Positions 1 through 10,966 of a stretch of DNA of 64,000 bases are shown here, one piece after another (the first letter of the stretch is position 1; each line of letters begins with the position of its first letter). The DNA is from Otatea glauca (lineage: Eukaryota > Streptophyta > Magnoliopsida > Poales > Poaceae). A model generated the notes under the pieces. That model worked only from the letters and a program-made list of their open reading frames with translations. It was not told the origin of the DNA and ran no database searches. The translations under genes were made by a program, and so were the position numbers. The stretch is taken from NCBI GenBank assembly GCA_036346275.1, contig CM070720.1, forward strand, positions 10,765,278 through 10,829,277. Direction: 5' to 3'.

Positions 1-1245
1 TTCATGTAGAGACAGACATATTTGCATCACTCTGGTACATCCATGCGAATGCTTATTTACTCAACATCACCAATCATTTATGTAATAATACCCATAGTAT
101 CAGCACTCATAATCATGTTTATACATATATATACACCTTTAACCATTTACACACTAATACAGCATAAACACATAGTCATCTCCTCGTAAGCAAAGTATCA
201 GAACAATCAATACACAAGGTTATAACATTCAAACTATCAAGAAGATTAAACAAGTTCAAATGACATGCATACATCAAATTTACAACTTCAAAATACAGTC
301 AAGATCTCCTGCTATGTTTTTAGTCTTTGAACCGACTTATGCACCAGTTAGCCAGCTGCCCATTTCTTTCTCTCACTGCCCATCCTCCTAGCTAGCTGCC
401 AGCACCCTTTTTGCCCATCCCGATGGCCAAATGGTAGGACAAGCAATGCATGCAGTCCACCTAGCCTTTCAGCCCATGGTTTTTCCTTGTACAAAGTCTG
501 GTTTAAACCTACTCAAAGTGGTAAATCAAGCAGTATAAATAGAGGTCAATGGCAGTACATGCTAAACATTTACTACCCCCACTCTTCTTCACCTAGGCAT
601 TCACTGTCCTCCACTGCCATCACTACCTTCTTCACTACTATCTTCTGCTGGAGACAAGGGCATCCGACCTAGAAGAAGGGGAAGAAGGACACCCACTATC
701 CCTTTTTCTTTTCCTGCCATCTTTTCACTTTTCACTGCAACCACAAGGTACCAACCATTAGTGATACGTTCCCCTTCCTCTTCTCAATCAATGAAAATAT
801 GATGTTAGGTTAATCAAGCACAAAGCAGTGTTGCATGTTAGCTAAGCCAATTAATGAACAAAAACTACACATGATCATGTACTTTAGTATTCCATAACCA
901 AAGTATATAGTAACCTTTGACAACTGATTTAAGGCATGCATATTCGTATGAACCACATTACTAAATAGCTGGATAACCTACTAGAATAGAGGCTAAAAAT
1001 CAATTAAATAACAGGGTTGCATGCTCTGACTCTTGTGCTTCTTATGTGAAATTCAGTAGCAAGTATAAATGAAATGCATACATCCCAATTGGATAACCAA
1101 AACAATTAAAACAGACCATAAATATTCTTCAATTGATTTGTAAAATAACTTGAAAGGCATGGTGCATCAAAATATAATGATAATATGATAAACCTGGAGT
1201 GATACACAATTGATAGAATAATCATGATTTGAAACAACCTTGAAT
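1..1245. other. Flanking DNA without recognisable gene
   Basis: AT-rich sequence with no convincing coding frame. It is the left flank of the gag-only retrotransposon, so before that insertion it was continuous with 19226 onward. Positions 300-700 are richer in C and carry one isolated TATA-like site. The rest shows nothing I can assign. It may be part of an older, unrecognised LTR. Confidence 0.5.
534..541 (+). promoter_or_regulatory. Isolated TATA-like box
   Basis: TATAAATA followed by GAGG, the same arrangement as in the LTR promoters at 16905 and 51732. About 60-100 bases downstream there is C-rich, CT-repetitive sequence like a plant leader. No protein follows, so this may be the promoter of an old LTR rather than of a gene. 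Confidence 0.3.
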
Positions 1246-1250
1246 GTTTC
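1246..1250. repeat. Left target-site duplication GTTTC
   Basis: The five bases GTTTC directly before the left LTR recur directly after the right LTR at 19221-19225. This is the integrase footprint of the 1251-19220 retrotransposon. Confidence 0.88.
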
Positions 1251-2043
1251 TGATGAGGACATCACTACTACGGATTTGACCACACCTAGTTGTACCAACT
1301 CTAACACATCATCCATTGGCCAAGAAGAGAGATATCAAATCCATCAAGTTCTAGAATCTAATTCGGCCTCCGGATACCAGCCTGAAGTAAAACGATCGTA
1401 ACTTTTGCATACGATGTCCGATTGGAGAGTTCTTGTACTTGATTGAAAGCTTACAATGAGAACTTTCCAATAGGTCTGGTCCAAGCTCCAGATTCAACGT
1501 GGATCATCCGAAATCATCAAAACATTGTACTACAACACTGTTTTGGGCTGTTTCGGACCTTGTAAGCGTGTGGGGGCCCAAGCCCAAGTTGTGTGCGCCT
1601 CCTGGCTACACACATCCCTAGGATGTCCCTCTCATGTCCCTCTCTCTCATATACTTAGCAGCCACCGCTTTAGACACTTGGGTTTTTGTTGAGCATAGTT
1701 TTAGCCTAGGGCCAAACTACATTGTCCTCTATACGTGTCGAACGACCGCCTGTTGAGACTACTTCGCGGAACCCCACCTTTTAATCTATATTATCGTGAG
1801 CCTCAATTCTTGTTTGTTATTTCAGATTTCTTTTACTATCGTTCTTGCTTGTTCTTCGGTTGCTTGCAGGAATGGAACCTCGTGTTAAGGTTGATCGTGC
1901 CCACGGCAAGATCAATAACTCTCCTAAGTTGGTTTAGCAATTGCTAAGGTGCATCGTCGTCGTACGTTGTAGTCGAATCGTCAAAGTCGATTCCACCAAA
2001 TCGATATTTATCGTTCTCAAGATCGGGATACAATCTTACATCA
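1251..2043 (+). repeat. Left LTR of gag-only retrotransposon
   Basis: 793 bases starting TGATGAGGACATCAC and ending TTACATCA, aligned along its whole length with 18421-19220. Most differences from the right LTR are transitions. The primer-binding site begins two bases after its end. Confidence 0.85.
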
Positions 2044-2045
2044 AG

Positions 2046-2057
2046 TGGTATCAGAGC
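2046..2057 (+). promoter_or_regulatory. Primer-binding site, initiator tRNA-Met
   Basis: TGGTATCAGAGC, the complement of the 3' end of plant initiator tRNA-Met, lies two bases after the left LTR. This is where minus-strand DNA synthesis would start. It confirms plus-strand orientation. Confidence 0.88.
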
Positions 2058-3662
2058 GCCAGGTTGCTCAGTGAGAGATTCAGTACCTTAGATTAGTTTT
2101 TGTTTTCTATCCAAAATTGAAAATTACTCTACAAAATTCAATCTTTAGATTCAATCTGGTATTTTAGTTAGTTTTGTTAGGTTTTGATCCATTAGAGTCC
2201 TTTTTTTAGTAGCTGATCGTTTCTCCTTCGCGTAGCTTTTATTTCATCTGTCCAGTACATTGTTTTATTCATAACTTTCGCATACGAGCTCGGTTTCTAG
2301 TGTTCTTGCACGTTCTTGAAATCTGAGAACGAGCTCTATAGAAACCTAGTTGGGCACAAACTCTAATTCCGGATCCAAGTTAGTTTAATCTGGATGTCAA
2401 TGTTAGTGAAGCAAGTTGTACTACCACTCCAGATCGGTTCGGTATTTTGATCATAATTCTCACGTTCGAACTCCGATTGTGAAGTTTTATCTTTCTTGAA
2501 TCCTTGATGAGTCCTCTACAAAAACGTTTTTGGGTGTCCTTTGTGATTCAGACTCTTCCAAACTGAATTTGATTCGGATTTGATCATATTGGCTGAATTT
2601 AGTTCAATTCTGTGCACCTCGGTGTTTTGGCTATAACTTCTATATACGAGATCCAAATTGTGTGTCCGTATACTTGTTTTAAAGCATAGAACATTGCCTT
2701 CAATTTGTTACATTGTGAGCAAACTAGATTCGGTCATTTTCATACTTTAATTGTGGCTACAATTTTTCTGCACTGTTCTGGCCAAATTTGGGTTTCTTGC
2801 TTAAATTTGTGTCCTAGCTTTGTTCCTTTGAGTTGGTTGAGTCCAGTAGCTTCTGCAAACCATAAAACCCCAAAAATATTAGTACACGTACCTTTAGAAA
2901 CCAATTCATCCTTTGCGAATACTTTGATCCCATTTGAGACCAGCTATTTGATATTGCTTAAGGCTGCTCTACTTGATACATTGCATAATCTTGAATTATC
3001 TTATCATACTGTCTTGTGACATCGAGTTAGGGATTCCAAAACTTTGCTCATACTAGTATTGGCTGAAAGTCATCAAAAGAAATAAAAGAGAAAGAAAGAG
3101 CCAAAAGGCCAAAAAAGAAAAAGAAAAAAATCAGAATAGTGGCCAGCAGCACTACATTGAGCAAACCCCTAATTTATGTTCATTATTTTCATATTGTGCA
3201 ATTGTATTAATTAGTGAGCAATCGTGTGACCTTTTACCTTTTCTGAAGTAATTAGCTAGCGTCTCTCCATAATTTATGCAACACGAGCATTGGTGCAGAA
3301 ATTATTCTTATTTAGCTTATTCCATTGGTTGCATTAAGTTCCATCATCTTTGCGCGTGAGTTATCTTGAAATTCGCTTATATCTTTGTGGTCGGCAACTA
3401 GGACTTGTGAATTCTAGTTTGGATCATTACTTATCGTTACAATAACTATAATTATCAGATTGCATAAGAAATAATTATAGCCTACCTAGCTCCACATATT
3501 CGACGGTCGTACGTTTGTTCGGTCCCTTGGCAATCGCTTTATCCAAACTTCGGAGAATTTTTGACACCGCCAATGGCTGATAACACCCGTTGCACGGTAA
3601 TAACTTGTAAGAGCTTTGGTTAAAGCTTGAGAGTTGAGCGACTTTTCACCACATCCTATTAG
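2058..3662 (+). other. Long untranslated leader of gag-only retrotransposon
   Basis: About 1.6 kb between primer site and gag without a credible reading frame. A diverged motif of the form CATAACTTTCGCATACGA plus TCC/TCG-rich sequence and a CTTG word recurs near 2270, 2452 and 2631, spaced about 180 bases. It also lies inside both LTRs. The sequence 3080-3130 is an A/G-rich low-complexity run. Leaders of this length are usual in plant gypsy-type elements. Confidence 0.6.
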
Positions 3663-4481
3663 TTGGTAGGGACATATCTTTGTGATTTGTTTCTTGTCTT
3701 CACTAACAATGGCAGGTTCTCAACGTGTAGTGCTTGGGCCAACGACATCCTAGGAGAAGAGGTAGTTCACACTCTGAGATACGAAGAACGTACGAGCACA
3801 GCTTCACCTCCACGGGAGGTACGACGACATAGCACATGTACCAAAAATAAGTTCACCGTACCCATTTTTAGTGGTAAATATGATCTTGAAGGTTATCTTA
3901 CTTGGGAATTAGCTGTAGAACAATCATTTGATAAACATGGAATTCCTGAGCATGATAAGGTTAGGGTTGTTACTAGTGGATTTACTTATTTTGCTGCTCT
4001 TTGGTGGAATGATTATATGCATAAAAATCAGGACATCCCTAACATATGGATTAAATTGAAGAAAATTATGAGAGCTAGATTTGTTCCTTCATATGTTGCT
4101 CGCTAATTAAGAAATGAATTGCAATGTCTAAAACAAGATAGTAAAACTGTGGATAAGTACTACCAAGAATTTCAAGTAGATCTTTGCGTTGTGGATTAGA
4201 AGGGACCGAAAAGACTCGAATGAACAACTTTTATTTTGGACTAAATTTTGATATTCAGATCATGATATCTTGTAAAGAATTCAATTATATGTCATGTTTG
4301 CTTAATCTTTCATGTGAAGCTGAAAGAAAAATACAGAGAAGACAATCAACCACAGTTCAAGTTCCTATAGAGTTAACATAATCCAATCTACTTATGTTAC
4401 TTCTGTTGTTGCTGTTCCATGTGATATACAGGTTACTTCTGAAGAAGGGGAGATACAAGCTGAAAAACATGTGCTATCAAA
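3663..4481 (+). pseudogene. gag: Gypsy-type gag fragment, broken by frameshifts and by CACTA-1
   Basis: Frame 3663-4106 gives a capsid-like sequence (KFTVPIFSGKYDLEGYLTW, later ALWWNDY and RARFVPSYVAR) typical of plant retrotransposon gag. The likely original start is the ATG at 3709, in another frame that reads MAGSQRVV. After 4106 the similarity continues in a second frame around 4107-4183 and in a third from 4184 to about 4381. Frameshifts therefore interrupt it at least twice. CACTA-1 then splits the sequence at 4482. Gag would form the virus-like particle that packages the RNA. No zinc knuckle is visible. The assignment as gag is firm; the exact lineage is not. Confidence 0.7.
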
Positions 4482-4940
4482 CACTACAAGAACCAGGGAA
4501 AAATTCGTGGGCCAGAAACCCACGAATTTAGGCCAAAACCCACGAATTTAATTTAAATTCGTGAGCAAACCATCGAATTTAGTTCACGAATTTAACTCGA
4601 CGAAATTAATCAATTAAATTCATGGGTACCCACGAATTTAAGTTAAATTCGTGGGTTTCTGCCAAGCCCAAGAATTTAACTGGGAATCTGAGTTAAATTC
4701 GTGGGTTTATTAAGCCCACAAATTTAACAGATTAAATTCGTGGGCCAATGTGGCCCACGAATTTAATCTATTAAATTCGTGGGCTATATAGCCCACGAAT
4801 TTAATCTGTTAAATTCGTGGGGCTAAAAAACCCACGAATTTAATCTGTTAAATTCGTGGGCTCAAGGAACCGACGAATTTATCTGGAGCAGCCAGATAAA
4901 TTCGTGGGTTTTTAATGGCTCACGAATTTATCAGTCATTT
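4482..4940. repeat. Left terminal and subterminal repeats of CACTA-1
   Basis: After the CACTACAAGAA terminus the motif AAATTCGTGGG and its complement CCCACGAATTT alternate many times, so that pairs form short hairpins. In En/Spm, such subterminal arrays bind TNPA and bring the two ends together. The same motif fills the right end. Confidence 0.85.
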
Positions 4941-4950
4941 ATACACAAAT

Positions 4951-4968
4951 GTATATATATATATATAT
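4951..4968. repeat. TA microsatellite
   Basis: A run of about nine TA dinucleotides just inside the left subterminal array of CACTA-1. Confidence 0.7.
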
Positions 4969-5111
4969 CCATATGCATCGCACTCAATAGATATCAACTA
5001 AAGAAGAAAAGAAAAGGCAAAAAGAAAATTGAAACTAAAAATTGCTAAGCGAAGAATAAGAACGATCATTTATTTTGTTCAAATCTGATCAGAAACACTA
5101 ACACAAAAGAA

Positions 5112-5690
5112 CAAACTCCACAATGAAGTTCAAGCGAACGAAGAATTAACAAACGAGACACCAAACGAGACACCAAACCTATTACCTCTACTAAAATACT
5201 GAAACCAACCTTTTAACTCTTCAAAACCGGCTTAAAACTAAGTCATCGAAATGTACAAAATTTCGGCATGACCTTTCTAGTAAATAGGACATCCACTTAG
5301 CAGACAAAAAACATTTGTAGTTATAATATATATATCAATCTCTCAAACCAAAAGGAGACATTCTAGCAGATCCTTAGATAATCCAATCACACATCCAATG
5401 GCAATTTGTAAACTACGCAATGACATACAACACATTACAACCGCAATAGATACAATCCACATTCCATTACAATAAGTCCATCACAATAAGTCGATCACAA
5501 TGTATCCATTACAACAAGTCATAAAGTACAACAGTAATACACCAATCGAGCTCACAATAGAATTCATGCCTCGGGGTTGTTGGAGTTGTGGGCACTACCA
5601 CCACCGTCGGCGCTGTTGAAGATGTCTTCTATGATATCGTCGTTAGTACGTGCTGGAAGGCGTGACCTAGAAACCTGCAAGTTTAAGATT
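5112..5690 (-). repeat. 3' region duplication, copy A (CACTA-1)
   Basis: This block holds the terminal exon of the TNPA-like gene plus its downstream sequence. It is closely repeated at 6658-7041. Copy A is the complete one and includes the stop codon. Confidence 0.75.
5564..5674 (-). CDS. Terminal exon of TNPA-like gene (copy A)
   Basis: Read on the minus strand, an acceptor TTGCAG precedes 37 codons ending in TGA at 5564-5566. The peptide begins VSRSRLPARTNDDIIEDIF and becomes rich in Gly, Ser and Asn before ending NPEA. The frame agrees with exon 7216-7106. Function of the tail is unknown. Confidence 0.55.
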   Translation of the reverse strand, partial: VSRSRLPARTNDDIIEDIFNSADGGGSAHNSNNPEA

Positions 5691-6657
5691 AACTTAGGTT
5701 GTGTTACAAGTAACTTAGGTTGTGTTACAAGTAACATTATGCTGATTCACATGAAACAAGGTCAGAATAGTACTATTCAACCAAGACACAATATGAGAAT
5801 ATCAATATGACAGGTCAAGCTAAACAAGAATAGATACTATATATAAGAACTACACCTACGAGCTAGTCAAGATATGCTATAATAATCATATGAACATCAA
5901 TCTCATATTCAATGAAGCATCAAAGTAATACTCTCTAGTATTAACAGAAGTTAACCATCTAGTTCAAGGCCAAGATTACAACTAAAATTATTTAATTCAA
6001 CTTCCAAAGACCCTAATTGCATCACTGAGTATTCAAAAGATAACAAACAGTGAAAATAGTTCAAAGAAGAAATTAAGAGTTTTGGTAGTCATTTTAAGAG
6101 TTCAATATACAAAGTACAAATATAAAGCATTCTACAAGGATAAACAATCGATTGTACATGGGCAAACAACACATTCTACAAGGATGCCATATAAAGCATT
6201 TAAAACATAAGTTTACAATTGAACAAGTTGTCTTTAGATAACTTTTCAATTCCAACAAGTCAACACAATATAAGGTTCCAAATCAAAAGTTATTGTGAAA
6301 GAAAAATCAAATAGCACGTAATGGGTTAATAATTTGGTAAACCATCACATATCTACAGAGCACAAAGAATGAACTTTCATAAGCACACAAGTAAACCTTT
6401 TCAAGTATGAACATTGAGATGATTTGTGCAAGGTTTAAGAAAGAGTTGCCTAAATATCCTAAAATCGACTAAGTTATGCATTTCAACCGAAATTATCACT
6501 ATTGCAACAAATTACTCAGATTGATATATACTAAAAGAATGAACTAAATTTCCTCTGAAGCATCTGTCCATCCACAGACATCGACTAAATTGCAACTAAT
6601 GTTCCTAAATTTGAGCAAGAGGAAGGAAGGGAGGGGCAGTAGCTCACCAAGGTCATC
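5691..6657. other. Intron-like spacer between duplicated 3' blocks
   Basis: About 970 bases of AT-rich DNA separating copy A from copy B. There is no coding frame of note and nothing else recognisable. Confidence 0.5.
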
Positions 6658-7041
6658 AAACTCCACAACAAAGTTCAAGCGAACGAAGAATTAACAAACG
6701 AGACACCAAACCTATTACCTCTACTAAAAGACTAAAACCAACCTTTTAACTCTTTAAAACCGGCTTAAAACTAAGTCATCAAAATGTACAAAATTTCGGC
6801 ATGACCTCTCTAGTAAATAGGACATCCACTCGTGAGACAAAAAACATTTGCGGTTATAATATATATATCAATCTCTCAAACCGAAGGAGACATTCTAGCG
6901 ATTCTTAGATAATCAACCACACATCCAAAACGGCAATTTGTAAACTACGTACGCAATGACCACCACCACCGCCGGCGTTGTTGAAGATGTCTTCTATGAT
7001 GTCGTCGTTAGTACGTGCTGGAGGGCGTGACCCAGAAACCT
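6658..7041 (-). repeat. 3' region duplication, copy B (CACTA-1), lacking the stop codon
   Basis: The sequence from ACTCCACAA to CGCAATGAC matches 5112-5427 with few mismatches. It is then joined directly, near 6960, to the second copy of the terminal exon (7039-6961, VSGSRPPARTNDDIIEDIF). The interval equivalent to about 5428-5580, with the last codons and the stop, is absent from this copy. Confidence 0.75.
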
Positions 7042-7105
7042 GTAAGTTCAAGAATTGACAAACTTAGCTCGTGTCGCAAACTTAGAATGTTTTCGACATC
7101 CATAC

Positions 7106-7216
7106 CTGTGGTGTCGTCTGAGGTGGCTGCAGGGCCCACGGGTTGAAGTACATAGGCATTCCTTGGCCTGGCATAGGTGGTGGGTACATGTAGAACGGGT
7201 TTGGAGGCTGGGAGCC
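7106..7216 (-). CDS. Proline-rich exon of TNPA-like gene
   Basis: On the minus strand, TTACAG precedes 37 uninterrupted codons followed by the donor GTATGG. The peptide begins GSQPPNPFYMYPPPMPGQGM and ends LQPPQTTPQ. Two related but more damaged exons lie upstream (around 7378-7300 and 7597-7480), each with SQPP, FYM and MQPP. This exon type was therefore triplicated. Proline-rich, low-complexity tails of this kind have no assigned function. Confidence 0.55.
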
Positions 7217-7299
7217 CTGTAAGGCATATACAGGTACATTATGCCACATATAAATCATTCATTCAAATTTTGAATAACGAATTGAACCGATCCGTCTTT

Positions 7300-7597
7300 A
7301 CCAGTGGTGCCTCTCCTGCAGAAGGTGGCTGCATCTATGGAGTGAACATGTAGAAAGGAGGAGGAGGCTGGGAGCTCTGTGGATCATAGTTTGTGATATA
7401 AAGTATACATAATAGAGTTTTTTAAAAATAAAGAATGCATGAGAATATCATATACCTGAGGTGCATCTCCTAGGGGTGGTGCATCATCCCAGTAGGGTTT
7501 ATGAAGGGCGGGGAGGCCGAGCACCCTATGATGCTTCTCCTTGTGGTGGTGGCTGCATGTGCAGAGAAAACATGTAGAAGTGAGGTGGCTGGGAGCC
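7300..7597 (-). pseudogene. Two degenerate proline-rich exon copies
   Basis: The minus-strand segments near 7378-7300 (SQPPPPFYMFTP, then TAG, then MQPPSAGEAP) and 7597-7530 (SQPPHFYMFSLHMQPPPQ) resemble exon 7216-7106 and are likewise preceded by AG acceptors. The first contains an in-frame stop. They are diverged tandem exon duplications. Confidence 0.45.
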
Positions 7598-7812
7598 CTA
7601 TGACATAATAGTCAAGTTTGTGAATTCTTGATTTTACGAGCTAAGTGAATTAGAGAGTAATGAACTCAAGTATCTTTACCTGCAGCATAACAGAGGGCGA
7701 AACACCGCACGTTAGGTCCAAGAGATTGTGACGATTCTTTGCATATAGATTGTTTGTTAGATTTTAATCACAAATGTACAATTGAGCGTTTTGTTCAAAG
7801 TTAAGATTGTAC

Positions 7813-7974
7813 CTGCAGATATATTTTCATGTATTCTGAGTCTTCTCGGCTTCTGCGAGCTTCCTCTCGTGCTTGACGAGACTCTTCTCGCGCTTGACGA
7901 GCCTCCTCTCGCGCTTGACGAGCCTCCTCGTGCGCTTGTGCTTCCCGTGCGGACCTCGACGAGCGAGCACTCCC
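7813..7974 (-). CDS. Coiled-coil exon of TNPA-like gene
   Basis: The exon is bounded by an ACAG acceptor and a CTGCAG/GTACAA donor on the minus strand. The reading frame gives about four copies of the heptad EEARQAR, followed by SREDSEYMKIYLQ. At DNA level this is a 21-base tandem repeat (7855-7945). A charged heptad coil suits multimerisation, as known for TNPA-type proteins. ORFs in other frames here are shadows of the repeat. Confidence 0.55.
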
Positions 7975-9384
7975 CTGTGAGGAAACCGAGCCTCATGGAA
8001 GACGATCGCAGTCCACAACTCCATCCCCCATGGCCCACCTACAAATGATATATCCTGAAATGTGACCATGCAACATTTTTTTCCTTAGTAGAGCGAAAAC
8101 AATTAAAATCAGTTTTATTAACGAACCTCCCATGCTTTAGGCCCTCCAATAGTGGTACAATGCTTCCACATCGACCGTGCGGCCCTCCAATCAACCTCCG
8201 CCCATGACGTTGTGTCATTTGTTCGCATATGACGCTTTGCAAAAAACATTTTGGTGCTCCTGGATGTAAATTTGCACAAAACATATTGTGTCATTTATAC
8301 TTACCATCCTCTCACTAGCCCGTCGTCGCACAACACATCCGGGTTCTGTGGATCCTCGCCTTAGTGCCCCGGATGTAAACTTCCACAAAAGTGGAGTGCT
8401 CCCACTTTCGACCTCCTACGATGCAAAGTTATAAACATAGTGACAAATTCACTAACAATTATAATACCGATACTTACCATGCGTTGCTCTAGGCCAATGT
8501 GTCCGTCATGCTGTGTACTTGTGCTTCCCTAATCTACTTCTTACATTCCCTCGATTTCTATTTGATTTTTCTTGAAATTCCTCGACCCCGATCACGCACA
8601 TCCACCTCCAACCTCCATGTCCTTCATTATCCAATCGACCGAGCTCGAGATACTCTTGTTCATCAGTGTATCCTCCACGCCTCGGTCCTCTTCTCATGTT
8701 CACCTTCTTCACCCTCTTGTAAAAATTGATGATGCTTGAATTGTGCATTGCTAAGCGAATCTCAGACAACCTTTGTGCCGCCTGTTGAAGACGCTTTTGG
8801 CCTTCTTCAAAGCGTTGTAATCATCTTCGTTCTCAAGCGGAACCTCTCCCGCATATAATCACACATTTGTCAAATTGTATTTACATTTAATGCAATACTC
8901 ATATAGAGTAAATACATAACGCAAACTCACCCGAAGCCACCCACATCGCGCCTCGACATGTTTGGTTGTCTTCGCCTCCTTCCACGTTCTCCTTCAACGC
9001 CCGATGCTTCCGGTTGTGGTGTGAATCTATCCCGCCGACTCAACCATGCCGGGGTAGTAGTACCGCCAAGGGCTCCCGAAGACGGCGTTAACCTTTGTAA
9101 TGTGGCCCGTCCCAGTCCAACCCAGCTCTTTCCAGTGCCTACAACAAAATACAAGACAAAGATGCATCAAAACAATAAGTTGTCACTTAGCTAATGCTAA
9201 AAGAAAAGACATGAAAGATATAACTGTTAGCTGCTCCCGTGTACCTCTATCAACCTCCTATTGGCCGGGTTGCATCTCGGATGAACTGAGACAGTTTTAC
9301 GAAACCTAAAATGCAAATAATTAGTTCATAGACATTACAATTTAAATATGGAGATTAAATGATAATCCAATACTACACATATAC

Positions 9385-9809
9385 CTGATGGTACCCGAAG
9401 AAGACCTGCCCTCTTCAACTGGCTCTAAGGTCGCCTCCAACTCTGCATTTGCCGCTGCCTCAGCCTCGGCGTCTGCATCTATATCTGTCGTCCCACCGCC
9501 ACCACCCCCAGCGACCTACTCGTCGTCCGCCTTGCCCATGTCCTCATGCTCACATCCCAACTGCCCCTCCTCCGCAACCCCAACCTGCCCCTCGTCCTCC
9601 TGTGGCTGCTCCCGCATCTATTCTCGTGCCTGCTCATCGAAGCACCTCTGGAGCTGCTCCTGCCAGTGTCTAATCTGCGCCGCCCCAGCAAATATGGCGC
9701 TGCCGACCGTCGAGTCCTGACCATCAGAACCCCTGCTCCTCGACCTTCTGGAGGACGACCCGCTGAACATGCCTTTAAGCTTGTCAACCTGATGCCTGAA
9801 CATACTCAT
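9385..9809 (-). pseudogene. First exon of TNPA-like gene, two stops
   Basis: Starting at the ATG at 9809, one frame runs through a Ser/Arg-rich stretch, RHWQEQLQRCFDEQARE, an acidic Gln/Glu-rich part and a Gly run to a CATCAG/GTATAT donor at 9385. TAG codons interrupt it after the DEQARE and KADDE sequences. The first TAG could derive from CAG by a C-to-T change. Low-complexity ORFs on the plus strand here (9388-9833) are shadows. Confidence 0.5.
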
Positions 9810-9949
9810 TTGTTCAAATTTGACAAGAGTTAGTATATAGGTTTACAAATAATTTTCAATAACTTGCAAAAATGAATGAGACAACTATAACATGTAAAAA
9901 ATGAAGGAGACAACAATGACTTGTAGAAATGAACGAGGCAACAATAATC

Positions 9950-10693
9950 TTACAAAATATACATATCAAAAGTCGTCGGCGTGAATCGCCTTACGACTCG
10001 TATTTCATTGAGACGTGCTTGAAGACGTGCAATCCTTACTGACTTTTGAGGGCGTTTCCGTGACGGGCCTGGTTCATCTGTTATTACGTCTGTGGCATCG
10101 GTAGGTAATTGATCGAGTCCTGCCCCGTCGGAGACAAGGAAAGAATCCCCCATAGCTTCTTCTTGATATACATCACCCACATCATCCTCTACGTTACTTG
10201 CCACATACGAAACATCCCCAGGAGGATATACTTCAGGGTTAAATTTAAATACAACCCACCAAGCCTTCAAGCTACGGTGAGGATAGCTCAGGTAGTACAC
10301 CTGCTCAACCTGATATGCAAGCACAATGTTATTGATGTGGCCCTGAAGTCGCGAACTGTGCTTCACCTCCACCATCCTAAAGTCATCGACACGTGTGCCG
10401 TTGTGTGGATCGAACCAATGGCAATCAAAAAACACAACCTTCAGTTCTTTGGCACCCCCAAAGGTATACTCAATTATGTTTTGTACAACACCGTAGTAGT
10501 CTAATATATCACCGCTGGAATCGAATGACGTTGTGACTACTCCACTGTTTGAAGTGGCCGCAAGTGGACGGCTAGTTTCTAATTTCACTGTTCGAAAACG
10601 GAACCCGTTCACATCACAGCGACTATAGCTCCTTGCCGTCACATCACCATGTGAGAGCTGTCGGAGATCCTCAGGGACGGAGGCATCACGCAT
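9950..10693 (-). CDS. DUF4216-like C-terminal exon of TNP2 (CACTA-1)
   Basis: An open 247-residue block with DYYGVVQNIIEYTF, VVFFDCHWFDP and VEQVYYLSYPHRSLKAWWVV, the pattern of the DUF4216 domain found at the C-terminus of plant CACTA transposases. The acidic tail ends with a basic GPSRKRPQKSVR segment, possibly a nuclear localisation signal. It is undamaged. Confidence 0.75.
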   Translation of the reverse strand: MRDASVPEDLRQLSHGDVTARSYSRCDVNGFRFRTVKLETSRPLAATSNSGVVTTSFDSSGDILDYYGVVQNIIEYTFGGAKELKVVFFDCHWFDPHNGTRVDDFRMVEVKHSSRLQGHINNIVLAYQVEQVYYLSYPHRSLKAWWVVFKFNPEVYPPGDVSYVASNVEDDVGDVYQEEAMGDSFLVSDGAGLDQLPTDATDVITDEPGPSRKRPQKSVRIARLQARLNEIRVVRRFTPTTFDMYIL

Positions 10694-10966
10694 ACACTAT
10701 ATAGCAACATGCATCACTGTTAGTCTAATATTAAGTTACTACAACAATTCATTTTAGAAAAATGAATAAATAGTTAAATTACATGCTGACGGAACCATTG
10801 CACGAAGCTTGGGCCGCCTTTCAACCCATCACGACGTAGGTTATCCAATTGCTTAGTTGTGGGTTGTCGAGTTGACTTCCAATTTTCTTTGTCAAATACT
10901 CTGTGTCATTTATTCTCGGGTTAAAAAGGACACTACACTGAAATGTTGAAAACATAATTCAGAAAG

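Larger units (their letters stand above)
5564..9809 (-). pseudogene. Ptta/TNPA-like accessory gene of CACTA-1
   Basis: A multi-exon gene downstream of TNP2. I could place: a first exon at 9809-9385 (starts MSMFRHQVDKLKGMFSG, ends at a CAG/GT donor); a mid region around 8770-8500 with the sequence VEEFQEKSNRNRGNV, resembling the plant transposase Ptta/En/Spm family; a coiled-coil exon 7974-7813; proline-rich exons between 7600 and 7106; and a terminal exon 5674-5564. In En/Spm the corresponding protein binds the subterminal repeats and regulates the element. Two in-frame TAG codons in exon 1 and a TAG in a proline-rich exon mark it as a pseudogene. Intermediate exon borders (9300-8000) are unresolved. 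Confidence 0.6.

Noticed and set aside
534..541. Promoter of a host gene
   Set aside because: No coding sequence follows within reach, and the box context equals that of LTR promoters.
2046..2057. tRNA-Met-like sequence
   Set aside because: Only the primer complement (TGGTATCAGAGC) is present, with no cloverleaf. The same is true at 40434, 54960 and 62377. No tRNA gene was found.
2705..3019. 104-codon ORF in the retrotransposon leader
   Set aside because: No similarity to gag and placed between primer site and gag; expected by chance in AT-rich DNA.
4500..4940. Regularly spaced short repeats resembling a CRISPR array
   Set aside because: Repeats alternate in orientation, spacers are themselves repetitive and the block is bounded by a CACTA terminus. 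It is a subterminal array. The same holds for 14525-14799, 25947-26170, 30945-31275 and 35575-35836.
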